NCBI RefSeq assembly: GCF_042186555.1
Contig: NC_133328.1
Span: 497,453,106-497,517,105 of the forward strand
Length of the DNA stretch: 64,000 nt
From: Aquarana catesbeiana
Taxonomy: Eukaryota > Chordata > Amphibia > Anura > Ranidae
Reading direction: 5' to 3'
The notes under the pieces are model-generated. The model did not search any database. It was not told where the DNA came from and was given only the letters and a program-made list of their open reading frames with translations. Position numbers and translations under genes: made by a program. Of the stretch, positions 33,041 to 45,196 are shown one piece after another. Positions within the stretch are counted from its first letter, which is position 1; each line of letters starts with the position of its first letter.

Positions 33041-35175
33041 GGTATAATGTGTGTTTTGTTTTGTTTTTTTTTTTGTTTTTTTAAACTTTACAATCACTTT
33101 ATTCCTTGATAAACTTTTAGACATTTCTGCAAATCCAGCAGTTAGTGCTCAGCAGTATATTCAAAGAGCAAATCTCTTTATCTTCATTTTACCAAGTTCG
33201 TGTATCTAATCAAGTCCATTCTTTCCTAGTGTTTAGTGGCATGGCTAGGTCTTGGTATGTGGGACATGTGCCCTAGCTCTGCAGGTAAGTACCCTGGGTC
33301 TGGAAACTGACCACTGCCATGACCAGAATTTAGTACCTCCTCTGCAGCTTACTTCAACATCTTACCTGTAAGAATTTGTGTGCAAAATTTACTTCACTCA
33401 CCCTTAACGCAATAACCTGCACATGAGCCAGTAGGCTCAATCCCTGTATCAAATGGGCACACGTGTGCATATGTGTATAAGTTACATGTTATTATGGAGT
33501 GTTGTATATAAATAGAATGAAAAATACAGCTCTGTAATATTTGTTATAATAAAATAGAGTTTTGCTGATTTTAGCAGGCACATTGATATAAACTATACAT
33601 TCCCATTATACATAGTTTTTTGTTTTAGATGTTACAACTGAAATATTTAGATACTTGGATATTATTAACCTCATTATTAACATAATTATTTACACATTTA
33701 TTTTAGACATTCCCACCATTCACCCCTTTATGTCTAAAATGTAAAAAATTACCGTTTTACTTATGCATAGAAAACCTGAGCCTGGGATAATACACAGAAC
33801 TGCCTTGATGAAATTACCTTTATCAGAGCCCCCCTTCATGTCAGAAGCCTTCCCTTTTGTGTTACAAGTTCCCCCCATCATAGTTGTCTCATTACAGCAG
33901 AGCCCCCCCATTACTAAGCTCCCCAATCATCAAGCCCCTCTACAGAGTTGTACCTTTTGGCTCCAGGAGCATGCCAGAGGGTGGGAGGTAGAGTAGCTCT
34001 GGAGGAGGGAAACCTCCATCCTCTCCTGAATGCTGAGGGCAGCCCTGTATACCTCCTGCCCTTGGTCACTGTCATGCGTGCTGGTGGGACAACTGACAAA
34101 ATCATAACAACAAATGACACCATGCATCCAGCCTTAGAGCATCATTCGTTGTTATGGTGCTGGCGACTAAATTGCCCACACCATGGCAGGTCATGACGTC
34201 GATCCAGGGCAAACTGGGTCCTGTGCTTGCAGCTCCCTGGGGGAACCCAAATCTCACCCTACTCATTGTCCTACTTGTTTAATGTATAAGAACACTTTAG
34301 AATATGCTGTTAATTCACCACTACAGTAGCTCATAACAGGAATTCTGTACTTACTTTCCTAACAATCGGATCACAGTTCAAACTAATAATGTTAATACAT
34401 AATATGTTAGATAGTTCTGTGTATGTGCTGCATAAACATGACAACTGTTTGTTCCAAAATTCTTTCAAGGCTGCATCCACCGTGAAATATACATTGTATG
34501 GCTAGCCAGTTAAACTGTTTTAGTTTACAAGTTGGCTTAGAACCTGAACATTTTCATGGGGAAGATATCCAGAATGCAGAGTTCTAAAATTATATATTGG
34601 TTTTATTTTAATCTAATGCCAAAATGAGGGTTTGGATGTTTTATGATCCTGAACTAATATAATCTTTATGGTTTTTCACAAGCACCCTTGTATGTTCCTG
34701 GGAAATGTTAAGACACATGGACCACCGTGGTTTCATTGGCCCTGAATTGCTGTAGTGTGTTCTGTTTGTTTTGGGTTTGGGTCTTAAATTAATGCTTGAT
34801 CCCAAGTCACTTCAAACCCTGCAATGTCCACAATATCCCAGGGTTTAGGAAATCTGTTTTTTCGAGGGGCTTTACTGATTTTCATCTGTTTTTCTTTCTG
34901 GTTAGTCTACACTAGTGGCTTTATTTTGAGATTACAATAGCTCAGTTTGTGTTTGTTAGATAAATAAAATATTTTCCTTTTCCAGATTTCCAATCTGCAA
35001 TGTCTCAGGAAGCAAAGTTTATCCGGGCACAGGCATTGATCTTGTGCAGATGTAGGGTTTTTTTTGGTTTAAGGACGATGAACTGGTATACAGTATGTGT
35101 GTAAGGATTTCTGACTACATACATACATACACAATCATGTTTTGATGTAGTTAAATTGAATATATAGACATATTT
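33041..35175. other. No gene recognised
   Basis: AT-rich with short open frames but no coding character that I can defend. A GT/T-rich run occurs at 33050-33085. Confidence 0.45.
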
Positions 35176-35940
35176 GTCGTGGTATTAAACCCAAAATATT
35201 GCAGCTTACCAGTCCTTAGATGTGACAGCTGCAATACGTTTTTATTTTTTAGGTTTTAATTACTTTATTTTGATCTGGCGATCTGCCCTGTAAGTCTCTT
35301 GTTTTTCTAAAGAACAAGCTGTCCTGCAGATGTAGCAGTTACAGGGTTGAGTAAATTGCTTGAATCTCCCATCAGCACAGTCCCCACCGGTGGTACACAG
35401 GAGCACTGTGGGAGGGATTCCCCCAATCCTTCCTGCAGTACTATTGTGGTTTGCTGGCGGGGAGCCTTCCCTGCCAGCAAAACACAATGGTTAGTGTTGC
35501 CAGCTATAGCCGGTGGCAATAATCGTTCAAGTAACACCCAACAGGCTAGTTGTGCACAAATCGTTTGATCGACTTGTGTACAACCAGGGTGCCCAAACAT
35601 GGATCGAAATTTGGCGGGTCCCTGCTGAACCTGCTGAATTTCTGGTAATGATTGGTATGCTGCAATATATTATATTTTTGTTTGTTAGTGTTTCTAAATC
35701 TGCTAGTCCATCTAACACTCTCTCTCTAACATTCTCCCAGATTAACAGTGCTGCTTTCCGTAGGTGCCCCTGTGCTCCCTCATCCAGTGGGGGGCACTCT
35801 AATACACGTGGTGTGTTACTGGCCAGATCACCAGATGAAAATGGGGGGGGGGGGGGAGACGAATGCAGCCACCACACCTAATGATTGGTAAGCTGCAATA
35901 TGTTATATTTTTGGTTTTGAGTTTATTACTGCTTTAAAAG
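35176..35940. mobile_element. TIR repeat with internal duplication
   Basis: The left end GTATTAAACCCAAAATATTG with GCAGCTTACCA and the right end TTGGTAAGCTGCAATATGTT are inverted relatives. An extra copy of the right-end text lies at 35647-35690, and the sequence at 35490-35645 belongs to the family of 26140-26300, so the element is nested or partly duplicated. A G-run lies at 35844-35859. Confidence 0.6.
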
Positions 35941-37529
35941 GGATCGGCTTGATAAAAAAATATATTTTTTAACAACAACATTTTTTTCCCATTTATAGCT
36001 TGTAAATATAAATGTACATGGGGGCAGTCATTACATACGCAAAAACTGCTGACTGTTATGAAATTTTACACAATAGTTCAGCTTTACTGAAGCTCATCAA
36101 AATGCAAATTACAATGAGCTGGCAGACTACCTGAAATAAAGCACTCCCTGTCTGGCAAATGACTCAACAGTTGTTTAAGTGCATGGAAACATCCCTCAGA
36201 AAATCCTGGTAGCATACCCTCTGTTGGCAGCATTCCGAAATGTGCTTTTTCTCTCTGTATGTTTGTATTTCTTCTGTTTTGATCAGATGACCGTAATAAG
36301 CGATTTCCTGTGCTTCCTGTTCTAGGGTGACAATACTGCAGGAACAGCGTTGTCACTCTAGGACATGCAGACTGCTGTTTGGCTGATTTTGGGGCTATGT
36401 GTGCTTCTAGTCTATCGGGAAGCCTCCATTTTCTGTATCCCCCATCATTATGATGTGCATAATCATGGTGGAAGGTGCAGCACTGAGTTTGAGAAACATG
36501 ACATGCTTGACATTCTTTGGCAAAAAAGTTGGTGTAAAAAAAAAAATAAAAGTCAATAAATATTTTAGTGTAGTTAAGTGATTTATGTGCATTATATGCT
36601 AGAGTGTAGTGGAGTTTCCTCACTCTGCCTTATCTGCAAATCTCTGTTCTTATGTTCTAATATACCAGTAATTTGAAAGAACAAGCTAATAAATTTACAT
36701 CAAATATCACTTTTAAAGTAAACCCTTCAATAATAGCATAATGTATGTACTCAATAAAGTATAACATGTTTCCTTTAACAGAGCAAATATGTAATGCTGC
36801 CTAATTTGACTGGACAAAGAGAATGTGCACCACTTGAGATGTAGCAGGCATGTCTGATCCTGAAACAATGCTCTCACCTGGATATTAGGTTTTACCAAAT
36901 TCAGATAAAGGAAGGGGTAATAGGGGCAGCTGCTGCCTTGAGGCAGGTCATCGGCTTACATTAGAAACATCTGTCTGCCAGACACAATCTGTTGCAGTCT
37001 TTCTCCATCAGCATTGCTTGAATGAATGAGATCACATTCAGTAATAAGGGGCACATGTAATTGTGCATTTTAGTAAATTTATACTTGCATAGCACCCATT
37101 AAAAAAATGTATTGTTCGTTTTAATTGCAAGTTTTAGTTACTGTGATGCAGTTCCACCTGCTGTCTTCTTTCTACTGTTTGTTTAATCTAGTAGAATGCT
37201 CATGCAAAGTCTGGGACCAGCCATAAGCAAGGTAATCTCATAGGCTACCATAGGTCTCCTTGCCCTTGAAGCAGTAAAACACTGCAACATTTTTTACCCT
37301 CTTATTTTAAAGTCCGTTTTACTGACTGCTCCATAAATAAACCATTCCCTCCTTATTTCGAAAGTTATTTGCATTATGTGCAGATAACTTTTCAGCCTTC
37401 TGAAAATCTTTAATGAACTGCCCACAGGGTTTTTTTGTCCAATACACTGGCCAGGTAATATGCTCAACAAATGCACAAAACCTGCCTAATCCTCATGTAG
37501 GACTGTGTCATCTCTGTCCAAAAAAAGAA
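35941..37529. other. No gene recognised
   Basis: No recognisable exon or element ends. Confidence 0.45.
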
Positions 37530-37532
37530 TAA

Positions 37533-37898
37533 TGCCGCGTACCCACGAGCAAACTTTTCGACCGGACTGGTCCGTCGGACTATCCAACTGACTTTCGACG
37601 GACTTCCAATGGAATTTCCGAATGAACGGACTTGCCTACACACAATCACATCGAAGTCCGACGTATATACCCTAGCGTCGTTTTTTTTGTCCGTCGGACT
37701 AGCATACAGACGAGCGGATTTTTCTATAGGAACTGGGTCCAGCGGAGTTCCGACTAAAGATTTGAAACATGTTCCAAATCTAAAGTCCATCGGATTTTCG
37801 ACCCGAAAAGGTCCGCTGCAGGTCCGATGAAGCCCACACACGGTCGAATTGTCCGTCGGACCAGTCTGGTCTAAAAGTCCACTCGTGTGTACACGGCA
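37533..37898. mobile_element. Harbinger-like MITE, TAA duplication
   Basis: 366 bp starting TGCCGCGTACCCACGAGC and ending with the complement, flanked by TAA (37530-37532, 37899-37901). Confidence 0.82.
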
Positions 37899-38425
37899 TA
37901 AAGCACACTGCGTTGTATTCATGTTAACACTTTATTGATGCAAAGTCATAGCTTGCATTTACATAAAAATGATCACTAAAATCAGGACTGCAACCAAGCC
38001 AAACACTTGTGGCCTACAAGCATTTTAAAGTGCTGCTAAACACACGCTGTTTAGTTTACATTGCCCATTCTATTTCTGTATATGGATGGTGAAACTGTAG
38101 TTATTTTAATTAAAAAAAACCCATCTAAGTACTTTTTTCCTAATTGATATACAGTACAGTTATCACCTGTCCCAGCTCCTTCCCAGCCTGTCTGTAGGGA
38201 AACGGCAGCAGGAAGAGCTTCTAGTCCTCTGCTGCTGGTCACATGTTCAAAAAAAAAATAGCCTTTGGAATACAGAGTAAAGATCAATAAATAATTTCAA
38301 TAAACAGTTTTTGTCATACAAATATATATTTGACATCAAATCCTTATTATTCTTTGCAAATAACATGGTGTGGGCAGATTTCTGCCAGTCACAGGTTGTG
38401 TCATGCACCTCCAGCTTGTGTCTAA

Positions 38426-38790
38426 TGCTGGCCATACACTATATGAAAAATCGGCCGAACCCATTTTCGAAAAACGAACATTCGGCTGTGAACGCAAACG
38501 ATAGTGCCATCATGTAATGACCAATAAATTGTTCAGTGGACATAAATGATTACATTTTTTGTTAGTTTTTTTACATATACCTAGTGCAAACAGTTCGGAC
38601 GGGGAACACATTAACCTTTCAATTTTTAGTTCGTTCGGCAGAAAATTTACAAACTTGTCCTTCGTTGTTTTGGCTCAAAAACATCCCAACGATTATCGAT
38701 TTTGTGCCCATTACCTGGCCGAAACACGAACGAACTGTCTAAATGACCGAATTTCGGATGATTTTTTTTTTGTATAGTGTATGGCCAGCA
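38426..38790. mobile_element. Harbinger-like MITE, second TIR type
   Basis: 365 bp with inverted ends TGCTGGCCATACACTATA and complement, flanked by TAA (38423-38425) and TTA (38791-38793). The interior repeats GAACG/CGTTC motifs. Confidence 0.75.
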
Positions 38791-39690
38791 TTAGAATAAG
38801 AGGGAGGTAATTACTCCATCAGTCTACATTTAATATCCTGCCCCCTTTGTGTTTAGCTGTTCAAATCCCCACCACAACACTACCTGCCTGGAGTTGGCAT
38901 GTTCTCCCTGTGCGTGGGTTTCCTCTGGGTACTCCTGTTTCCTCTGGGTACTCCTGTTTAATAGGACTAAGTTAAAAATAACTGAATATTTCAACTTTTG
39001 ACCATAGATACACTTAATTCCAAAGCTGAAAATATTTTACGGTGGTTGCATTTGTTTTATTATGTATATGTATATAGATGACTTTTGGTATATTATGGAT
39101 TGTTAAAATGTCCATCTGTGTTTATTTTCTGAGAGTAATGTGAGAATGTGAATTGCAGTTATATGCCATAAAATAGGATGAAATTCTAAGTGAGCCTCTG
39201 AAAGCAACACAGGTCGACATTTATCACCTCATCGTCTAATATTTCAGTCCTTTTTATATGAATATTTTTGTGATCAAATAAAAATTAAAACACTGAAAAA
39301 GTTGAAATTATATTTTTGTAGTAAAATCTTTGGATTCATAATGTGGTTAGTACAATATTTTGAATCTGTTTTATTTATTTGAATTGGGGGGGGGGGGGGT
39401 GGAGATAAAGCAATCTGCTGATAAGTTAGCCTGGCAATTTAACTTTTTTTAGTTGGATACATAGGCATTACATTTTAATAAAAATAAATGCACTCGATCA
39501 TGTGTGGCTTTTGGTCCAGAATTAAAAAGCCAAGTATTCAGGTTTGTCCAGATCCATGATACGTTATGTTATTATGTTAATATACTTTCCTCACTGATGA
39601 CTCGCCTACCTTACATGGACAGAGGGAGGAGATGACTCTGTGGAAACTCAGAAGAGCTTTGGTACATACATATTCCCAATTAGTGATAAG
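38791..39690. other. No gene; old repeat fragment
   Basis: At 38880-38970 GGCATGTTCTCCCTGTG and GGTTTCCTCTGGGTACTCCT (the latter partly duplicated) resemble an ancient vertebrate repeat. A G-run lies at 39386-39400. The rest is unrecognised. Confidence 0.45.
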
Positions 39691-39699
39691 TGTGTGGCT

Positions 39700-39793
<94 letters not shown>

Positions 39794-39802
39794 AGCCACA
39801 CA
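39691..39802. repeat. (TA)n inside a perfect palindrome
   Basis: About 45 TA units (39702-39791) are bounded by exact inverted arms TGTGTGGCTCC (39691-39701) and GGAGCCACACA (39792-39802). The entire 112 bp is self-complementary. Confidence 0.95.
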
Positions 39803-40014
39803 CTGATGACAGCACCCAGGTGATCCAGCCAAGCTGGCTTCATGAACAGTCCCCACCTATAGGCTATGCGCCTCTGATGTGTTTTACCCTGACCTACGAA
39901 TAAGCCCAGTCGTGGTAAAACACATGAAAAGGCATGGCCTCTAGCTAAGACTGCTTAGTAAACCGCTTTGGCTAAATTAGGATTTACAGGGTGATGTCAT
40001 CAGTGTGTAGCTCC
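39792..40014. mobile_element. TIR element abutting the (TA)n
   Basis: GGAGCCACACACTGATGACA at 39792 is inverted at 39989-40014 (GATGTCATCAGTGTGTAGCTCC with two mismatches). The centre has CTGACCTACGAATAAGCCCA then GTCGTGGTAAAACAC, similar in layout to Penelope hammerhead motifs but degenerate. Confidence 0.55.
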
Positions 40015-40646
40015 GCTTCTATGTTCATTGTGATCTGCTGAGGGAGGATGAGCTCTCATAGGACCAGTACCTGGCCATATTGTGGAACAGGACATAATCA
40101 CATGGGCTTTGAACTGCACAGATTTCCCGAAGCTTCTAATTGTCAATATTTGTGTTTGTTTAATTTTGTAAATGGAATTACGCTTTTGCATGTAAATATT
40201 CATATTTATATGAATCCACTTGTAGGGATCTACTCTGCCCTCGACTATCTGTATTTGTAAATACCTGTGATTTTAATACATACAGTTAATTATGTATGCA
40301 TTTCCTGTCTCTGGAGGCTACGTTAAAAAAAGAAAAAAAAAATCAGAGGAAGGAAGTAGATTCGTTTTTTGGAAGCCACGTGTCTACAAACAGGAGCTGC
40401 ATAAATTCCACCCAGGCCAGAAGCAGAAACTATTAGGCAAGTATCAGTATATTATAATAGTTTAACTACATTTGCCCATAACTTATTAAATGTACATCTA
40501 AAGCCTTGTGACAGACAGTGCCTCTGTCCTGTTATTATCTCACCCGCACAGTGCCAGAAAGCTAAGTCTGTGCTACTGTATGTGTGTAGTGGTCACCTTC
40601 CAGTGTATTAGTAGGAGAACTTGTTTATTGCAGTTGAGTTTATATG
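40015..40646. other. No gene recognised
   Basis: No recognisable features. Confidence 0.45.
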
Positions 40647-42264
40647 TACTGTATCTCACATTTTTGTAAATATTTTATTTTATCTTTTCATGTGACAACA
40701 CAGAAGAAAAGACACTTTGCTACAATGTAAAGTAGTGAGTGTACAGCTTGTATAACAGTGTACATTTTGCTGTCCCCTCAAAATAACTCAACACACGCAT
40801 TAATGTCTAAACCGCTGGCAGCAAAAGTGAGTACATCCCTAAGTGAAAATGTCCAAATTGGGCCCAAAGTGTCAATATTTTGTGTGGCCGCCATTATTTT
40901 CCAGCACTGCCTTAACCCTCTTGGGCATGGAGTTCACAAGAGCTTCACAGGTTACCACTGGAGTCCTCTTCCACTCCTCCATGATGACATATCAGAGCTG
41001 GTGGATGTTAGAGACCTTGCGCTCCCCCACCTTCCGTTTGAGGATGCCCTACAGATGCTCAATAGGGTTGAGGGCTGGAGACATGCATGGCCAGTCCATC
41101 ACCTTTACCTTCAGCTTCTTTAGCAAGGCAGTGGTCGTCTTGGAGGTGTGTTTGGGGTCATTATCATGTTGGAATACTGCCCTGCGGCCCCCTTCTCTAA
41201 AGGGAAGGGGATCATGTTCTGCTTCAGTATGTCACAGTACATGTTGTCATTTATGGTTCCCTCAATGAACTGTAGCTCCCCAGTGACGGCAGCACTCATG
41301 CAGCCTCAGACCATGACACTCCCACCACCATGCTTGACTGTAGGCAAGACACACTTGTCTTTGTACTCCTCACCTAGTTGCCGCCACACACGCTTGACAC
41401 CATCTGAACCAAATAAGTTTATCTTGGTCTCATCAGACCACAGGACATGGTTCCAGTAATCCATGTCCTTAGTTTGCTTGTCTTCAGCAAACTTTGCGGG
41501 CTTTCTTGTGCATCATCTTTAGAAGAGGCTTCCTTCTGGGATGACAGCCATACAGACCAATTTGATGCAGTGTGCAGCGTATGGTCTGAGCACTGACAGG
41601 CTGACCCCCCACCCTTCAACCTCTGCAGCAATGCTGGCAGCACTCATACGTCTATTTCCCAAAGACAACCTCTGGATATGACACTGAGCATGTACACTCA
41701 GCTTCTTTGGTCGACCATAGCAAGGCCTATTCTGAGTGGAACCTGTCCTATTAAACCGCTGTATGGTCTTAGCCACCATGCTGCAGCTCAGTTTGAGGGT
41801 CTTGGCAATCTTCTCATAGCCGAGTTCATCTTTATGTAGAGCAACAATTCTTTTTTTCAGATCCCCAGAGTTCTTTGCAATGAGGTGCCATGTTGAACTT
41901 CCAGTGACCAGTATGAGAGAGTGAGAGTGATCACACGAAATTTAACACACCTGCTCCCCATTGACATCTGAGACCTTGTAACACTAACAAGTCACATGAC
42001 ACCGGGGAGGGAAAATGGCTAACTGGGCCCAATTTAGACATTTTCACTTACAGGGTGTACGCACTTTTGTTGCCAGCGGTTTAGACATTAATGGCTGTGT
42101 GGATTTATTTTGAGTAGAATGCAAATTTGCACTGTTATACAAGCTGTACACTCACTACATTACATTGTAGCAAAGTTTTATTTCTTCTGTGTTGTCACAT
42201 GAAAAGATATAGTAAAATATTTAAAATAATGTGAGGGGTGTACTCGCTTTCGTGAGTTACTGTA
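40647..42264 (-). mobile_element. Second Tc1-like transposon, reverse orientation
   Basis: Long inverted repeats of about 200 bp: CCGCTGGCAGCAAAAGTGAG near 40811 and its complement near 42070, with the outer arms sharing TTTTCATGTGACAACACAGA. The left outer end lacks about 20 bp present at the right (GTACTCGCTTTCGTGAG). TA bounds both ends. Length of 1.6 kb is complete for the superfamily. It is a different family from the Tc1 at 28452. Confidence 0.88.
41000..41830 (-). pseudogene. Tc1-type DDE transposase (broken)
   Basis: Read in reverse, the N-terminal DNA-binding part is open at 41519-41779 (MVAKTIQRFNRTGSTQNRP, then GRPKKLS and QRLSLGNRRMSAASIAAEV), a paired-type helix-turn-helix with its GRPR-like hook. 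Frames then shift near 41600. The first catalytic Asp motif WSDETK is at about 41429-41447, and KHGGGSVMV-like text follows. Around 41040-41090 the catalytic block reads SPALNPIEHL with a stop replacing the next Trp: the Glu is kept, but the preceding Asp of PDLNPIE is Ala. Several frameshifts and this stop make it non-functional in cis. Confidence 0.85.
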
Positions 42265-42579
42265 GCTCCTGCTATTTTAATGAACCCTGACCCTTCTGGT
42301 TTGGGATTCTTTAGTTAGTTTTAGTTTAGGGCTTGATGACCAACATAGGCTACAGCCAGGTTAGGCACTTAGAGGTCCAGTTGCATGTTAGATTTAAAAC
42401 TACTAGGCACAGAGTAGATTGCAGGCTGATTCTAGGTTCCATTGCCACCCCACGGTTTCTGCATGTGAGAATCTGCATTCCAGGCTTGTTGGACAAAGGT
42501 TGGAGGATCTCCCCATCACTGCTGAACTTGTCTTTAGGTCTCTAACAGAAAGACGGATGCTGCATCGTGATCAGCCTAA

Positions 42580-42960
42580 GGCTGCATTCACACTTCAGTG
42601 TTTTGATTCTGCCCGCGATTTGAAAGCGCCGATATGTAAATGAAAAATTGCAGGACTCACATTTGAGATGCCACTCATTTAAATGACCCCTAAAATCGCG
42701 GTGCGGGTCTCACTCAATTGTCACGCAATAAATCATGCTGCAATTGTGGCAACCCGCATTGAGGGAAGCATATCGCCCAAAAAAAGTTCAGAAGCTACTT
42801 TTGGACGTCATGCTTCCTGCGATTGCAGCGCGATTTGTTGCGGGACAATCGCGGCAGACCTGCACCGCGATTTGTCATTCACACATCGGCGCTTTTAAAT
42901 CGCGGGCAGAATCGCTGCAAATCTGCCCATGGTTCAAGAAACTGAAGTGTGAATGCAGCC
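42580..42960. mobile_element. Harbinger-like MITE, third TIR type
   Basis: 381 bp with ends GGCTGCATTCACACTTCAG and complement, flanked by TAA (42577-42579, 42961-42963). The interior contains several GCGATTT/AAATCGC motifs that could pair. Confidence 0.82.
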
Positions 42961-42963
42961 TAA

Positions 42964-43482
42964 AGGGCCCCTGCAACTGTACTGTACTTTGCTGCAACAT
43001 TCATCTGGCGGTATCTTTAGTAATAACTATATATACCCAGGTATATGTGCACAATTCTACCAGGACTCTTGTTTGGCCCTTTGCCATTCCTACTTGTTTG
43101 TACAGTGGATGTATGTATATCATTTAATCTTTTCTAATATAAAGCTTGTATTATTTCCATACTGCTGTGCATCAATATACTTATGGTTAATGTTATGTGC
43201 TGGTTGCAGTATTTTATCTGCTCCAATTATTTTGGTTCAATTACTGGTTAATTTCCCATAAAGGGAATCCCCTCTGTTCACAGAGGTCCTGCCCTGGGTG
43301 GAGGTACTGCCAGCTTCAGTATCAAATGCACTCTTCTACTCAGCGAAAAGTTCTGGTTTTATTTACCTACAGGTTTAGTGCAATATCCTGAGGGCCGCAC
43401 ACTTATAGTAATCTCCCTCACCCCCTTTAAGTGCTCATTGGTGTCTTCTGTGTGGTTGCACTCATTTATATGCAGGCTTACC
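42964..43482. other. No gene recognised
   Basis: No recognisable exon or element. Confidence 0.45.
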
Positions 43483-44329
43483 CAATAATGCAGTGGTTCT
43501 CAACCTGGGGGTCAGGACCCCCTCAGGGGTCGAATGACGATTTGCCAGGGGTCACCAAATGCTGGGCTGTTCCTGAAGCGAGCACCACTCTACCAACCTT
43601 TTTGTGACCGCCCAGCAGGCCTGTCCCTGGAGCTTGTGGAAGGCCAGCTGGGCTGTTCCTGGAGCCTGTGGAAGCCCAGCTGGGCTGTTCCTGGAGCCTG
43701 CGGCCGCCCACTCGGCCTCTTCCTAACTGCTCATTCAGTTCACGGCATGGGTAGGGGGCAGAGACTAGAGGTCAGCTGACTGGTGAGGAATGTGAAGTGG
43801 GAGTGGCTGGAGGTGACCCTATCTTCTGATTTTGGCATAGGTGTCACTGCTGCGAGACACAGTGAAGCCGGAGACACAGTTAGTAACACTACCTGTGATT
43901 AGAGTTGCCATTAAAAATCCCCACTACAGTTCTTAGATCAGCAGATGACCTTGATCAAGAGCACCTAAGTTGGCTGATCAGAACTCCCCCCAGCACTGCT
44001 ACTCATCCCATTTCTCCCACCCCCGCAAGGCGTAAGAGAAGGGATAAAAATAAGAATAAAGAGAGAGTGGTACATCCTAAAATGTACCATAAGGGGTTTT
44101 AATACTGTATAAGTGGAAGGGACTAAGGGAGCGCTAAAGAGCAAAAGAAGTTCCCCTAGCGGACTTTAAAGGCACATTTTTTAAGAAAATATTTTAAAAA
44201 AAAGGTATGTAAAGTAGATAACAGTTTATTAGTTACAAAAAATAATCAAGTGAATCACATAGTTATAAAGTTCAAAACAAGGAATGCATTTCCATAAATA
44301 TAGAAGTTGATACCAATACATGTGCACCC

Positions 44330-44365
44330 GACGCGTTTCGGAGTTACTTATGCCTCCTTCTTCAG
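44330..44365 (-). ncRNA. Hammerhead-like motif in repeat 1
   Basis: On the reverse strand: CTGAAGA, then stem GGAG paired with CTCC around GCATAAGTAA, then GAAA and CGCGTC. This follows the CUGANGA - stem II - GAAA order. An unpaired A beside stem II is unusual for a fully active ribozyme. Confidence 0.6.
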
Positions 44366-44996
44366 GGGTGATTGTAGGGTTTGCAACAAGAATTTTCTAT
44401 ATGGGAAATAATATGTATAACATAGACATGATGAGTGCACAATAAAGGAACGTAAATACAAAATCTATAGTTGTATGAGTCTGTATACATACACATTCAT
44501 TTCTCTGTTTACACTTACATTGGTATCTACGGATATAGGTTGTGCATTCCAGGACGAATTAAAAGAAACATAGATATGTTGACGTACTGCCCATCGGACA
44601 CGCTCCCTGGTCGTGATGTGTAGAACTTTAGTGAAGTATAACAGGAGTATTCACATAGCCACTGTCAAGGTGGAAGTAGAGACGTATAAATATATAGGGT
44701 GGTTTTATTCTTCCTTCCAGTAGGAAGAAAGGCCCAAGGTTAGCGGGCATATGACAGTTTAGATCTGAGGTCACACTGGGGCCAAATGTGTATCCTGTAA
44801 ATCATGAAGATATATATATATGTAAGGATGTGCATACATATGGATAATTAAAGTAGTACATGGAGAATCCAAAAGCTGTATCCTACCTGGTCCGCCTACA
44901 ATAATGGGGGGCAGTAACTGGTGGTAAATATGGATCAGATGTAGTTCAGAGAGCTGGAGAATCAACATAGAAATGGGAAGTATATTAAAACCCTGG

Positions 44997-45196
44997 TTGG
45001 TGAGAGGGAGAGGGGGAGGGGGGAGGGGGGGGAAGAGAAAAGGGGGGGGGGGGGGGCAGGGGAGGGGGGGCTGGGGAGGGGGGGAAGGGAAGGGAAGGGA
45101 GGGGGGGGAAAAGAGAAGAAAGGGGGGGGGGGGGGGAGGAAAAGAGGGGGGAGGAAAGCAAGAGGAGGGAGGGGAAAGGGAAAAAGAGAGAGAGAA
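44997..45196. repeat. Polypurine tract, repeat 1
   Basis: About 200 bp almost purely A/G with G-runs up to 15 (broken by single C or CT). Capable in principle of G-quadruplex or triplex structure. Open frames on both strands here are translations of this tract. Confidence 0.95.

Noticed and set aside
36084..36623. 179-aa reverse frame
   Set aside because: One of the longer unexplained frames, but I see no domain, no repeat relation and composition like the surrounding non-coding DNA. Left unannotated; a transcript match would change this.
39577..39843. 88-aa and 63-aa frames over the TA tract
   Set aside because: Alternating Tyr-Ile from (TA)n; no coding evidence.
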